This document shows positions 13,995 to 22,317 of a stretch of 33,386 nt of DNA, piece by piece. Source of the stretch: an uncultured Clostridia bacterium (lineage in GTDB: Bacteria; Bacillota; Clostridia; Christensenellales; CAG-1252). The notes beneath the pieces are model-generated. The model saw only the letters and a list, made by a program, of their open reading frames with translations, ran no database searches and was not told the DNA's origin. A program made the position numbers and the translations under genes. Location of the stretch: the NCBI GenBank assembly GCA_945482995.1, contig CALYRM010000013.1, forward strand, positions 1 to 33,386, written 5' to 3'. Position 1 is the stretch's first letter; each line of letters starts with the position of its first letter.

Positions 13995-16172
13995 TTAATC
14001 TATTGGCTCAATCGGCGCTATGCTTAGGCTCAATTTTTTAATTCCAACTACTTCAAATGCAATCGTTGCAATATCACCGCTAAGAGATATTACAGTACCG
14101 ATACCAAACTTTTTGTGCTTGACTTTTTGTCCAAGCCGTATTGAAACAGTTTTTTGGGTGTTTTGCGTATATTGTGCAACATATTTAGTATCGTTAGGAA
14201 CAACTTGATTTGTATTTGTAGCCGTGGTTTTGGGATATGTAACTTTTTTTGCTGTCTGCTTGGGTTCGGCAGTCCCTAGCAATTTTTGTTTTATCTCCGA
14301 CAAAAATCGGCTTTCTCTATTTTGTTCTCGTTTGCCAAAACGGAAGCGTTCCCAAACGCATGTCATATACAACTTAACTCTCGCTCTCGTGATTGCTACA
14401 TACATAACTCTGCGTTCTTCTTCTATTTCGTATTCACTCTTGTACAAAGCACCGGCAGGAAATACGTTTTCTTCTAGTCCAATTATGAATACAGTCTTGA
14501 ATTCCAAGCCCTTGACTGCGTGAACTGTTGCGACAGACACAAAATCATCGGTTTGTATGTCGTCACTGTCGGTCATCAACGAAACGTTTTGTAAAAATTC
14601 GGAAATACCTGCGCCTTGATTGGTCTTTTCAAATTCGGAGATTGCGTTGACCAATTCTTCCAAGTTCATTCTTCTATTTGTATCTTCATCGTCCGTACCC
14701 GAATAAAGCAACTGAAAGCCCGCTCTTTCAATTATGTACTTTGTTAATTCGGTTAATGTCATTGTGAGCGAATTATGGAATATATCGGTATATATATCTA
14801 TAAATACCCTTAGTTTCTTGACAATTTGAGGAGAAAAGATTGATAGGAAATTTCCAAATAGTACTTCGCTTATTGACTTTTGATATGCGGCTGCGGCGTC
14901 GACTAATGCGCTTATTACCGAGTCGCCTATTCCCCTTTTGGGTGTGTTGATAATTCGTAGCATTGCTTCATTGTCATGCGGATTAACTAGCACTCTCAAA
15001 TATGCCAAAACGTCTTTGATTTCTTTACGTTCAAAGAACTTCATACCACCGAATACCTTATAAGGTACTCCGTATGAAGTCAATCTTTCCTCTATTTTAT
15101 TGGTAAGTGCATTGAGTCTAACTAATACCGCAAAATCTTTTGGACTTGCACCTTTTTCAATTTCGCCGGCTATTATAGACGCTACATATTCGGCTTCGTC
15201 TATATCCGTACCTAATTTTCGGATTGTAACGTTTTCGCCCAAGTCCTCTTTCGTCCACAAGGTCTTACCATATCTATTTTTGTTATAGGATATTAAAGCA
15301 TTGCCTACGTTTAAAATGTTTCCCGTGCTTCTATAATTTTGTTCGAGTTTAATTACTACAGAATTAGAGAAATCCTTTTGAAAATTAAAAATATTCGATA
15401 TATCTGCGCCACGCCAAGCGTAAATACTTTGATCTTCGTCGCCTACTGCAAAAACGTTTCCATGCACGCTTGCAAGCATTTTGACAAGTATGTACTGAAT
15501 CTTATTTGTGTCCTGATATTCGTCTACGTGTATATATGTAAACCTATCGGCATAATACTCCAAAACATCGGGGAACTGCATGAACAGTTGTACCGTTTTC
15601 AACTGTAAATCGTCATAATCCAATGCGTTATTTGCCTTTAATTCGTCATCATAAGCCGCATAAACGTCTAAAATGACATCGGCATTATTACAAGAAATTT
15701 CCTTTGAGTATTGTTCAACGTTCATTCCTTTGTTTTTAGCATTCGATATATGCCATAAACAGTTATTTAAAAGATTTTTTTCTTCTAAATGTTTATTTTG
15801 GAGTATTCTCTTGACAACTCTTTGGGATTCCAACTCACCGTATATAGAATAATCTTTGCTATAACCCAATCTATCTATATGCTGTCGAAGCACCCTTGCG
15901 CAAAATGAGTGAAAGGTGGAAACCCATAAGCCATTTACCCGCGAACAAAGATTAGCAAGCCTTTCTTTCATTTCGTTAGCTGCTTTATTGGTAAAGGTTA
16001 TTGCAAGAATATTAAAGGGTGAAACTTGTAGGTCGTCAATAAGGTGTGCAATTCTATAAGTTAATACTCGTGTTTTACCACTGCCTGCACCGGCTATTAC
16101 CAAAACTCCGCCCTCTGTGGTGTATACACCCTTTAACTGTTGTTCGTTGAGTAAATTTTCTAATTCTAACAT
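13995..16172 (-). CDS. pcrA: ATP-dependent DNA helicase PcrA (UvrD/Rep family)
   Basis: A superfamily 1 3'-5' helicase for repair, plasmid replication and removal of stalled RNA polymerase. The 725-aa protein has Walker A AGAGSGKT (27-34), TNKAANEM (61-68), VDEYQDTN (216-223), GDEDQSIYAWRGA (244-256) and late YVAITRAR. A C-terminal Tudor-like segment from about 677, with GQKVKHKKFGIGTV, is typical of PcrA rather than Rep and contacts RNA polymerase. AAAAGG seven bases before the ATG overlaps the stop codon of the small ORF upstream, so the two are co-transcribed. Confidence 0.97.
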   Translation of the reverse strand: MLELENLLNEQQLKGVYTTEGGVLVIAGAGSGKTRVLTYRIAHLIDDLQVSPFNILAITFTNKAANEMKERLANLCSRVNGLWVSTFHSFCARVLRQHIDRLGYSKDYSIYGELESQRVVKRILQNKHLEEKNLLNNCLWHISNAKNKGMNVEQYSKEISCNNADVILDVYAAYDDELKANNALDYDDLQLKTVQLFMQFPDVLEYYADRFTYIHVDEYQDTNKIQYILVKMLASVHGNVFAVGDEDQSIYAWRGADISNIFNFQKDFSNSVVIKLEQNYRSTGNILNVGNALISYNKNRYGKTLWTKEDLGENVTIRKLGTDIDEAEYVASIIAGEIEKGASPKDFAVLVRLNALTNKIEERLTSYGVPYKVFGGMKFFERKEIKDVLAYLRVLVNPHDNEAMLRIINTPKRGIGDSVISALVDAAAAYQKSISEVLFGNFLSIFSPQIVKKLRVFIDIYTDIFHNSLTMTLTELTKYIIERAGFQLLYSGTDDEDTNRRMNLEELVNAISEFEKTNQGAGISEFLQNVSLMTDSDDIQTDDFVSVATVHAVKGLEFKTVFIIGLEENVFPAGALYKSEYEIEEERRVMYVAITRARVKLYMTCVWERFRFGKREQNRESRFLSEIKQKLLGTAEPKQTAKKVTYPKTTATNTNQVVPNDTKYVAQYTQNTQKTVSIRLGQKVKHKKFGIGTVISLSGDIATIAFEVVGIKKLSLSIAPIEPID

Positions 16173-16183
16173 ATTATTACCTT

Positions 16184-16294
16184 TTACATTTTATCCACTA
16201 CTTTCTTTAACATATTCTTACAGCCCTTGGTGCCTTTAGCAACAACAACACCTACTAACGAGCCTGCAAGTATGCCCATAACAAATTGCTTCAT
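16184..16294 (-). CDS. Small membrane-type protein upstream of pcrA (36 aa)
   Basis: I do not recognise the family. It has an ATG with GGGAGG six bases upstream, and a near-consensus promoter 33 bases further up. Its TAA lies inside the pcrA ribosome site. Residues 4-19 (FVMGILAGSLVGVVVA) form a short hydrophobic helix with small-residue spacing (G7, G11, G15). A basic tail follows with lysines at 20, 23, 26, 30, 31 and 35 and one cysteine at 25. The layout suggests a single-pass membrane peptide resembling the start of YtxH-type proteins, but this is only a shape resemblance. It is too short for ordinary gene callers and has no homologue I can name. Confidence 0.7.
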   Translation of the reverse strand: MKQFVMGILAGSLVGVVVAKGTKGCKNMLKKVVDKM

Positions 16295-16326
16295 AACATA
16301 CCTCCCGAAATTAGTATGGAAAGTTT

Positions 16327-16355
16327 TTTATAAATTATTACAAAACAATTTGCAA
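16327..16355 (-). promoter_or_regulatory. Promoter of the small ORF-pcrA unit
   Basis: On the minus strand TTGCAA (16355-16350), 17 bases and TATAAA (16332-16327) precede the small ORF. The predicted start is near 16320, giving a leader of about 26 bases that contains GGGAGG. The -35 hexamer matches that of the yicC promoter exactly. Confidence 0.75.
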
Positions 16356-16550
16356 ACCAACAATGAAGACGCTTCGCTAATTGTGTTTGGATTTTTCGAC
16401 GTTGCCGGAAGAACTGACATTTATAATCGGATTGGCTGTTCGTATGCTTCGCAAATAGTCGGTGCTTATATAGAGATGTCTCGACTACGCTCGACATGAC
16501 GGAACAAGGATGAGATCCTCACGACTACGCTACGCAACGCTTTCAGGATG

Positions 16551-16730
16551 ACATTGTATGGGTCAGGATGACAACCACCATCCCATACAAATCACGAAGT
16601 CCAAAACCCGCGTGAAAGGCGGATTTCATCACGAAGTGATTTCATCCTGTAGGGATTTAATCTGCCAATCAAGGCAGATTTCATTCTTTGATGGACTAAC
16701 AAAGAGTGGATGAGGTCCCTCGACTGCGCT
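16551..16730 (+). repeat. 180-bp direct repeat, left copy (with the copy at 18920-19099)
   Basis: Aligns without gaps to 18920-19099, with about four differences by eye (within the M3-M4 linker, the M5 loop and the trailing R1 middle). It includes R2 copy B. The two copies have the same orientation, are 2,369 bp apart and enclose the cysteine desulfurase and thioredoxin genes. Confidence 0.85.
16584..16709 (+). repeat. Hairpin-chain element R2, copy B
   Basis: Same layout as copy A with TTC linkers. One linker has become TTA, between M3 and M4. M1 is CCGC...GCGG with a GTGAAAG loop, M2 is identical to copy A, and M3 is ATCC-TGTAG-GGAT, which keeps a shorter stem. M4 has AATCAA in its loop. 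M5 has the same outer stem with a longer loop (GATGGACTAA). Confidence 0.8.
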
Positions 16731-16887
16731 TTCAGAATGACATTTTATGAATGGCTGTTCGTGTGCTTTGCAAATAGTCGGTGCTTATATAGAGATGTCT
16801 CGACTACTAAGACATGACGGAACAAGGATGAGATCCCTCGACTGCGCTCGGGATGACATTATGGTGTTCAGGATGACGGGACATGTA

Positions 16888-18018
16888 TTACTTATGTAAT
16901 AAACCAGATAAAATACCCTTTATTGCGTTAAGCGTATAATCTATTTCTTCAAGGGTGTTTTCCTCTCCGAAAGAAAACCTAACCGATGACGCGGCGTCTT
17001 CCTCGGATAAACCCATTGCCATCAGTACGTGCGAAGGCTCTAGTGAACCCGCGGTACAAGCGCTTCCTGCCGAAACTGCAATCCCCAAAAAATCAAGTCT
17101 TGTAAGTAGGACTGAAGCCTTTACGCCCTTAAAAGTGATATTACTAATCGACGGAACTCTATTTTTTCCGTTGATTTTTATATCAAATCCCATTTCAAGT
17201 AATTTTGTTTCAAAGTAGTTTTGAATTTCAACAAGTTTTTTTGTTCTATCCTTAATCGTCTGCTCGTTGTTCTTAAAAGCACACGCAAAACCAACGACAG
17301 AAGGCACGTTTGACGTTCCTCCCCTTAGAGCGGATTCTTGAGAGCCGCCCTCAATCAATGGACTTATAGTAACGCCATCTCTTACATACAACAAACCAAT
17401 TCCTTTCGGACCACTCATTTTATGAGCGGATATCGTCATTAGGTCTACGCCTAAATCGTTTACCCCTTTTTCTAACGTGGTGGCTTGCACAGCGTCGGTA
17501 TGGAATAAAACGCCATATTCCTTGCAAACTTGAGCTATTCCCTTTATATCGTTTATTACGCCTGTTTCATTGTTGACATACATTACGCTTACTAAAAAGG
17601 TATTGTCGTCAATTTCCTTTTGAACGCTAGAAGCAGTGATTACGCCATCTGAATTGGGATATATGTATACGACTTCAGCACCTAATTTGCTCAACGATTT
17701 AGCCGTTTCGATAATTGCGGAATGTTCAATCGCACTTACGATTAACCTATTTTTCTTGCCCCTGTTAGCTAGAAACAAACCCTTTATTGCCCAATTATCG
17801 GCTTCCGTTCCGCCCGAAGTAAAATAAATTTCCTTTGGCTTTGCCCCGATAACGTCGGCTATTATCTCTCTTGAAGTATCAAGATGCGCTACTGCCTTTC
17901 GTCCAAACGAGTGGCTACTGTTGGCATTTCCAAAGTCATCAAAAAAGCATTTCGACATTTCGTCGAAAACGCTTTTTGACATTTTGGTTGTAGCTGCATG
18001 ATCAAGATATATTTTCAT
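16888..18018 (-). CDS. Cysteine desulfurase (NifS/IscS class)
   Basis: A PLP enzyme that takes sulfur from cysteine as a protein persulfide for Fe-S clusters or tRNA thiolation. The 376-aa length fits the class. It has YLDHAAT (4-10), GGTEADN (69-75), H99, the HTDAVQ segment (173-178), the PLP lysine K200 in SAHKMSGPKG and the persulfide C321 in SAGSACTAG. No IscU, ThiI or MnmA gene is next to it, so its acceptor cannot be told and I give no symbol. It is a lone gene in repeats and has no clear Shine-Dalgarno; the ATG follows an AT-rich leader (AAAAAAATTT). Confidence 0.92.
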   Translation of the reverse strand: MKIYLDHAATTKMSKSVFDEMSKCFFDDFGNANSSHSFGRKAVAHLDTSREIIADVIGAKPKEIYFTSGGTEADNWAIKGLFLANRGKKNRLIVSAIEHSAIIETAKSLSKLGAEVVYIYPNSDGVITASSVQKEIDDNTFLVSVMYVNNETGVINDIKGIAQVCKEYGVLFHTDAVQATTLEKGVNDLGVDLMTISAHKMSGPKGIGLLYVRDGVTISPLIEGGSQESALRGGTSNVPSVVGFACAFKNNEQTIKDRTKKLVEIQNYFETKLLEMGFDIKINGKNRVPSISNITFKGVKASVLLTRLDFLGIAVSAGSACTAGSLEPSHVLMAMGLSEEDAASSVRFSFGEENTLEEIDYTLNAIKGILSGLLHK

Positions 18019-18078
18019 AAATTTTTTTGTATGTTAAATAGTCACATCCAATTAACTAAGTGCGATACACAAGCAAAG

Positions 18079-18099
18079 GTGCAATGTGCAATGTGCAAT
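18079..18099. repeat. Three tandem copies of GTGCAAT
   Basis: A 7-bp unit is repeated exactly three times upstream of the cysteine desulfurase gene. Similar CAATGTG strings occur singly near 18812 and 22314, both in repeat-rich gaps. It may be a slippage tract or part of a further repeat type. Confidence 0.6.
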
Positions 18100-18104
18100 G
18101 TTTC

Positions 18105-18350
18105 GATTGCTCGTGTGCTTCACAAATAGTCGGTGCTTATATAGAGATCCCTCGACTACGCTTAAGAATGACGAAAGCTGATGAGATCCTTCGACTACGC
18201 TTAGAATGGCATAATATGGATGAGATCCTTACGACTACGCTACGCAACGCTTTCAGGATGACACTCCGTGTCGGGATGACATAATATGGATGAGATCCTT
18301 ACGACTCCACTGCGCATCGCTTGAGGATGACATTATTGATGCTCGAGATG
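18105..18350 (+). repeat. R1/R3 repeat cluster between thioredoxin and the cysteine desulfurase
   Basis: In the 378-bp gap 18019-18396 there is an R3 unit (18105-18172) ending in AAGAATGAC, a short R1 unit (about 18180-18210), and two longer R1 units with ATCCT and AGGAT (about 18222-18264 and 18287-18333). Relics GTGTCGGGATGACA and GCTCGAGATGACA lie between and after them. No gene or clear terminator is visible. Confidence 0.8.
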
Positions 18351-18396
18351 ACATTTTATAATGTCACATTGCAGATTTTCATTGGATAATGTTCAA

Positions 18397-18708
18397 TTAC
18401 CCAATTAATTGATTAAATAAATCAACTAACTCTTGCTTTGATTTTAATCCAACAAATCTATCCTTATGAACTCCGTCAACAAATATATTTACATTCGGGA
18501 TATAATCTATATTATATTTCATTGCCAATTTTTCGGATTCGTCAACGTTTACCTTACAAAAGGCAATCTGCGGAAATTCTCCGCTTACTTCTTCAAGAAT
18601 TGGTGCAAGCATTTTGCATGGTCCGCACCAATCGGCATAAAAGTCCGCTACTACGTATTTGTTTTCGCTGAGTAATTTTTCAAATTTTTCTTGATTTACT
18701 AATTCCAT
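18397..18708 (-). CDS. trxA: Thioredoxin
   Basis: A cytoplasmic thiol-disulfide reductant. The ATG at 18708 was chosen because AAGGAG lies six bases upstream; an in-frame start at 18744 would place that ribosome site inside the gene. The resulting 103 aa is the usual length. The active site is WCGPC (27-31) within FYADWCGPCK. The cis-proline P71 is followed by N rather than the common T (IPN instead of IPT). No thioredoxin reductase is in the window. It is monocistronic in appearance, with repeats on both sides. Confidence 0.93.
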   Translation of the reverse strand: MELVNQEKFEKLLSENKYVVADFYADWCGPCKMLAPILEEVSGEFPQIAFCKVNVDESEKLAMKYNIDYIPNVNIFVDGVHKDRFVGLKSKQELVDLFNQLIG

Positions 18709-18714
18709 GTTATT

Positions 18715-18720
18715 CTCCTT
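18715..18720 (-). promoter_or_regulatory. Ribosome binding site deciding the trxA start
   Basis: AAGGAG on the minus strand, with six bases to the ATG at 18708. It argues against the upstream in-frame ATG at 18744. Confidence 0.8.
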
Positions 18721-18736
18721 ATGTATTGCTATGGTT

Positions 18737-18791
18737 ACAGCCACTAGGCTGTCCCCCTAAAAAAGTAGTGCTACGAAATCGAAAGATTTCG
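18737..18791 (-). promoter_or_regulatory. Two hairpins in the probable trxA leader
   Basis: A 6-bp stem (18737-18752, ACAGCC/GGCTGT, four-base loop) and a 7-bp stem (18774-18791, CGAAATC/GATTTCG, four-base loop) lie upstream of the trxA ribosome site. Between them the minus strand has a run of six T and five G. The T run is nine bases from the larger stem, so this is not a standard terminator. I match it to no known riboswitch, and no clear promoter is seen. Confidence 0.35.
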
Positions 18792-18919
18792 TCAAATTTG
18801 TTATCGTTCAATGTGCAATTCTCATATTGAATTGACGGTTTTGCATTCGTGAATTGAGACCTACCGATTGCAATAAATCATTTTAATGCGGATGAGATTC
18901 CTCGACTACGCTCGGAATG

Positions 18920-19099
18920 ACATTGTATGGGTCAGGATGACAACCACCATCCCATACAAATCACGAAGTCCAAAACCCGCGTGAAAGGCGGATTTCATCA
19001 CGAAGTGATTTCATCCTGTAGGGATTTCATCTGCCAATCAAGGCAGATTTCATTCTTTGATAGCCTAACAAAGAGTGGATGAGGTCCCTCGACTACGCT
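18920..19099 (+). repeat. 180-bp direct repeat, right copy (with the copy at 16551-16730)
   Basis: Near-identical to the left copy with no gaps. It begins ACATTGTATGGGTCAGG and ends inside an R1-like unit. The identity extends past the R2 hairpins on both sides, showing recent duplication or gene conversion of the whole composite rather than independent insertion of single units. Confidence 0.85.
18953..19078 (+). repeat. Hairpin-chain element R2, copy C
   Basis: As copy B, but with the canonical TTC linker between M3 and M4 and a different M5 loop (GATAGCCTAA). The M5 stem, TTCTTTG with CAAAGAG, keeps one G-T type pair near its base. Confidence 0.8.
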
Positions 19100-19224
19100 C
19101 GGAATGACGATTTGATTAGATTCCCAGGCTACGCTTAGACAAGGATTAGGTCCTCACGACTCCACTGCATTCCGCTCAGGATGACATTGTAGATTTTTAT
19201 GTCAGAATGATGATAATATATCAA

Positions 19225-21009
19225 TTATTCACTCTTTGTTATTTTAATATACAAGTCGTCTAGTTGTTTTTGCTCGACTTCGGCTGGTGCTTCGGTCATT
19301 AAGCAACAAGCATTTTGCATTTTCGGGAATGCGATAACGTCCTTTATGTTGTCGGTACCTGTCAAACTCATTACCATTCTATCTAAGCCGAAAGCCATTC
19401 CGCAGTGTGGTGGTGCGCCATATTTGAAAGCGTCTACAAAGAAGCCGAAACGGTATACGATATCCTCGGGAGTCATACCTAGCAAACCGAACATTTTTTG
19501 TTGCATTTCAACTGTATGTATTCTAACGCTACCGCCGCCTGCCTCTTCGCCGTTGATTACAAGGTCATAAGCCTTGGAACGTACTTTCAATGGATCGGTA
19601 TCTAAAAGTGGAATGTCCTCGTCCATTGGAGCAGTGAATGGGTGGTGAACTGCAACATATCTCTTTTCTTCGTCGTCATATTCCAAAAGAGGGAACTCTG
19701 TAACCCAAAGTAATTTATAGCCGTCTTGAACCAAACCGAATTGCTTTGCAACTCTGATTCTTAGTGCGCCTAATGATGCATATACAACGCTATCAACGTC
19801 GGACACGATAAATACAATATCTCCAACCTCGATATTTAGTTTTTCAACAAGTGCATTGATTTGTTCAACGCTTAAATATTTTGCGATTGGCGATGTGATT
19901 CCGTCTTCGGTTTTCTTCATCCAAGCGATACCCTTTGCACCGTAGTCTGCAATAAATGGAGTGAGTTTGTCGATTTCCTTGCGAGTATATTGACTAGCCA
20001 AACCCTTTGCGTTGATGGCTCTTACGCTGCCACCCTTTTCAATACATTGTTCAAATACTGCAAAACTGCTTCCCTTGACTATATCGGTTATGTTATTAAG
20101 TTCCATGCCAAATCTTAAATCGGGCTTGTCCGAACCAAATCTTTCCATCGCCTCACAGTATGGCATACGAATAATGGTTTCGGGAACGTCATAGTTGATT
20201 GTTTCTTTGAATACCTTGCGAACCAAGCCTTCCGCAATCTTCATTACATCCTCGGAATCAGAAAACGACATTTCAAAGTCGATTTGACTGAATTCGGGTT
20301 GACGATTGGCTCTTAAATCCTCATCTCTGAAACAACGCGCAATTTGATAATATCTATCAAATCCCGATATCATCAATAATTGCTTATAAAGTTGTGGAGA
20401 TTGTGGCAGTGCGTAGAATGAACCCGGGTGAACTCTTGACGGAACAAGATAATCTCTTGCGCCCTCGGGAGTGCTCTTGCCCAAGAATGGGGTTTCAATT
20501 TCCAAGAATCCGTTTTCTTCAAAGTAGTTTCTTGTCAAATGACATATCTTGCTACGAACAATCAATTTTTGTTGCAAGCTTTCTCTGCGTAAATCCAAGT
20601 ATCTATATTGATAGGACAAGGTTTCACTGTTCTTTGCTTTGTCGGAAATTACGATAGGCAATTCCTCTGCAACGTTTAAAATCTTAAGGTCGGTACAAGT
20701 AATTTCTACTTCACCTGTAGGCATATTGGCGTTGATATTCTTTTCGCCACGGCTTCTGACTACACCTGTTATGGCTAAAACGTACTCGTTACGAATTTTC
20801 TTTGCCTTTTCAAATAACTCCTGCGTTTGCTCGCCATATTCAAATGATACTTGAACAATACCCGATCTATCTCTTAAATCGACAAAGATAATAGGTCCTA
20901 AATTTCTATACTTTGCAACAAAACCCATTGCAACTACGGTATTTCCAATATCGGTTGAACGGAATTCTCCGCACATTTTTGTTCTTCTAAGATTTCCCAA
21001 TAAGTCCAT
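19225..21009 (-). CDS. aspS: Aspartyl-tRNA synthetase (bacterial type)
   Basis: A class II synthetase charging tRNA(Asp). The 594-aa bacterial form has an N-terminal anticodon-binding OB fold (1-110), RYLDLRR (136-142), TPEGARDYLVPSR (180-192), motif 2 RCFRDEDLRANRQPEF (225-240), the GAD insertion (about 290-420) and motif 3 GLDRMVM near the C-terminus. Most bacterial enzymes read DLRADRQPEF, so N235 replaces D. The ORF starts 5 bases after hisS, with AAGG inside the hisS end, so the two form an operon. There is no asnS or gatCAB in view to tell whether it also charges tRNA(Asn). Confidence 0.97.
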   Translation of the reverse strand: MDLLGNLRRTKMCGEFRSTDIGNTVVAMGFVAKYRNLGPIIFVDLRDRSGIVQVSFEYGEQTQELFEKAKKIRNEYVLAITGVVRSRGEKNINANMPTGEVEITCTDLKILNVAEELPIVISDKAKNSETLSYQYRYLDLRRESLQQKLIVRSKICHLTRNYFEENGFLEIETPFLGKSTPEGARDYLVPSRVHPGSFYALPQSPQLYKQLLMISGFDRYYQIARCFRDEDLRANRQPEFSQIDFEMSFSDSEDVMKIAEGLVRKVFKETINYDVPETIIRMPYCEAMERFGSDKPDLRFGMELNNITDIVKGSSFAVFEQCIEKGGSVRAINAKGLASQYTRKEIDKLTPFIADYGAKGIAWMKKTEDGITSPIAKYLSVEQINALVEKLNIEVGDIVFIVSDVDSVVYASLGALRIRVAKQFGLVQDGYKLLWVTEFPLLEYDDEEKRYVAVHHPFTAPMDEDIPLLDTDPLKVRSKAYDLVINGEEAGGGSVRIHTVEMQQKMFGLLGMTPEDIVYRFGFFVDAFKYGAPPHCGMAFGLDRMVMSLTGTDNIKDVIAFPKMQNACCLMTEAPAEVEQKQLDDLYIKITKSE

Positions 21010-21014
21010 ATTTA

Positions 21015-22256
21015 TTACCTTCTTTTAAAATATTCTATTATGTTATCTAATTGTATATCTTCACTAGTGCCGTTAAGCATATCCTTGACGGTTACTTGAT
21101 TGTTTTCTACTTCTCTATCACCTATGACTAACGTAAAGTGAGCGCCGATTTTATCCGCGTATTTCATTTGAGCTTTAATCGACTTTTCGCCGTACTCGGT
21201 CAAAGCAGATACGCCGATATTACGTAATTTATTAACAAGTGTTAGCGAATAATCCTTTTGCCCTGCGTTACAAACGTAAACGTCAACGGACTCGGTGTTT
21301 GGAATGTAATTTCCCATCGCTTCAACGGTTAATAACAATCTTTCGATACCCATACCAAATCCAACAGCAGGACACGGCTTACCGCCTAGGGACTCCACTA
21401 AGTTATTATATCTACCACCCCCACATACGGTGTCTTGAGAGCCCAATCCCTCGGACACAAACTCAAATACCGTTCGTGTATAGTAATCCAAGCCTCTTAC
21501 GATTTTTGGATTTTCTTGATAATCGATTCCTAAAAGCGTCAAGGTATGCTTTAATCCCTCGTGATGGGCTTTGCAATCGTCACACAAATAGTCAAGCACG
21601 GACGGTGCGTTTTGTAATAACTCTTTACAAGTTGGCACCTTACAATCAAGCACTCTCAAAGGATTCTTTTTTAGTCTTTCTTGACAGGTCGGGCATAATT
21701 TATCCTCGTTGTCGGACAAATATTCGGTCAACGCCTTATGATAGTCCTTGCGACACTCTGAGCAACCAATGCTATTGATATATAGTTTTGGATTTAAGCC
21801 TAAGCGATTAAAAAGAGTCTTTGCTATCGATATAACCTCGGCGTCGGCTTCGGGTGTATATAATCCAAAATACTCAACGCCAAATTGGTGGTGTTCACGA
21901 AGTCTACCAGCTTGCGGTCTTTCATAACGAAATACGGGAGTGATATAATAGGCTCTCAACGGCAAACTTTGTGACAAGTTATTCTCGATAAACGATCTTA
22001 CACAACCTGCCGTACCTTCGGCTTTAAGTGTAATACTTCTTTCGCCTTTATCTAAGAAAGTATACATTTCCTTGTTTACGACGTCGGTCGTTTCGCCTAC
22101 CCCACGCAAAAACAATTCGGTGTGTTCAAAGGTCGGCGTCCTAATTTCCTTTGCGTTATAAAGAGCCGTTATTTCTCTTATTTGTTCTTCGACGTAGTGC
22201 CATTTATAACTTTCTTCCGGCAGAACGTCTTTTGTCCCTTTTGGTATTTTAATCAT
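21015..22256 (-). CDS. hisS: Histidyl-tRNA synthetase
   Basis: A class II synthetase charging tRNA(His). The 413-aa protein has GTKDVLP (7-13), motif 2 FRYERPQAGRLREHHQFGVE (109-128), the histidine-binding GLDYYTRT (255-262) and a C-terminal anticodon-binding domain. The insertion domain carries cysteine pairs C165/C168, C188/C191 and C225/C228, as in clostridial enzymes. LKAEGTAG (77-84) replaces the usual RPEGTAG at one position. GGAG lies 11 bases before the ATG, a loose spacing. A weak TTGCAC / TATAAC pair (22316-22286, 19-base gap) may drive it. No T-box signature is visible upstream. Confidence 0.96.
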   Translation of the reverse strand: MIKIPKGTKDVLPEESYKWHYVEEQIREITALYNAKEIRTPTFEHTELFLRGVGETTDVVNKEMYTFLDKGERSITLKAEGTAGCVRSFIENNLSQSLPLRAYYITPVFRYERPQAGRLREHHQFGVEYFGLYTPEADAEVISIAKTLFNRLGLNPKLYINSIGCSECRKDYHKALTEYLSDNEDKLCPTCQERLKKNPLRVLDCKVPTCKELLQNAPSVLDYLCDDCKAHHEGLKHTLTLLGIDYQENPKIVRGLDYYTRTVFEFVSEGLGSQDTVCGGGRYNNLVESLGGKPCPAVGFGMGIERLLLTVEAMGNYIPNTESVDVYVCNAGQKDYSLTLVNKLRNIGVSALTEYGEKSIKAQMKYADKIGAHFTLVIGDREVENNQVTVKDMLNGTSEDIQLDNIIEYFKRR

Positions 22257-22317
22257 AGTTTAATTATCTCCAAAAATTATTATTGGTTATATTTATTGTT
22301 TAGTGTCACCGTGCAAT

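Larger units (their letters stand above)
16360..16881 (+). repeat. Composite R1/R2/R3 repeat cluster between the cysteine desulfurase and pcrA units
   Basis: This covers nearly all of the 593-bp gap 16295-16887. It has a degenerate start, an R3 unit (16434-16500) ending in ATGTC...GACAT, an R1 unit (16505-16552), R2 copy B (16584-16709), a partial R1 unit (16710-16741), a second R3 unit (16753-16819) and an R1 unit with ATCCC...GGGAT (16825-16857). A relic follows up to 16881. Plus-strand reading frames crossing it are repeat sequence without ribosome sites. Confidence 0.85.
18876..19215 (+). repeat. Composite R1/R2 repeat cluster between aspS and trxA
   Basis: This lies within the 516-bp gap 18709-19224. 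It contains an R1 unit with ATTCC/GGAAT (18891-18921), R2 copy C (18953-19078), an R1-like unit (19079-19107), relics (19110-19145) and an R1 unit with ATTAGGTCCT...AGGAT (about 19143-19183). The part nearer trxA is described as the trxA leader. No gene is seen. Confidence 0.8.

Noticed and set aside
16227-16499. Plus-strand 90-codon ORF and similar frames at 18060-18284 and 22988-23185
   Set aside because: They are made of repeat sequence or the antisense of real genes and lack ribosome binding sites.
18709-18800. End of an insertion sequence near the GGGGGACAGCC string
   Set aside because: No matching inverted partner, target duplication or transposase sequence was found nearby.
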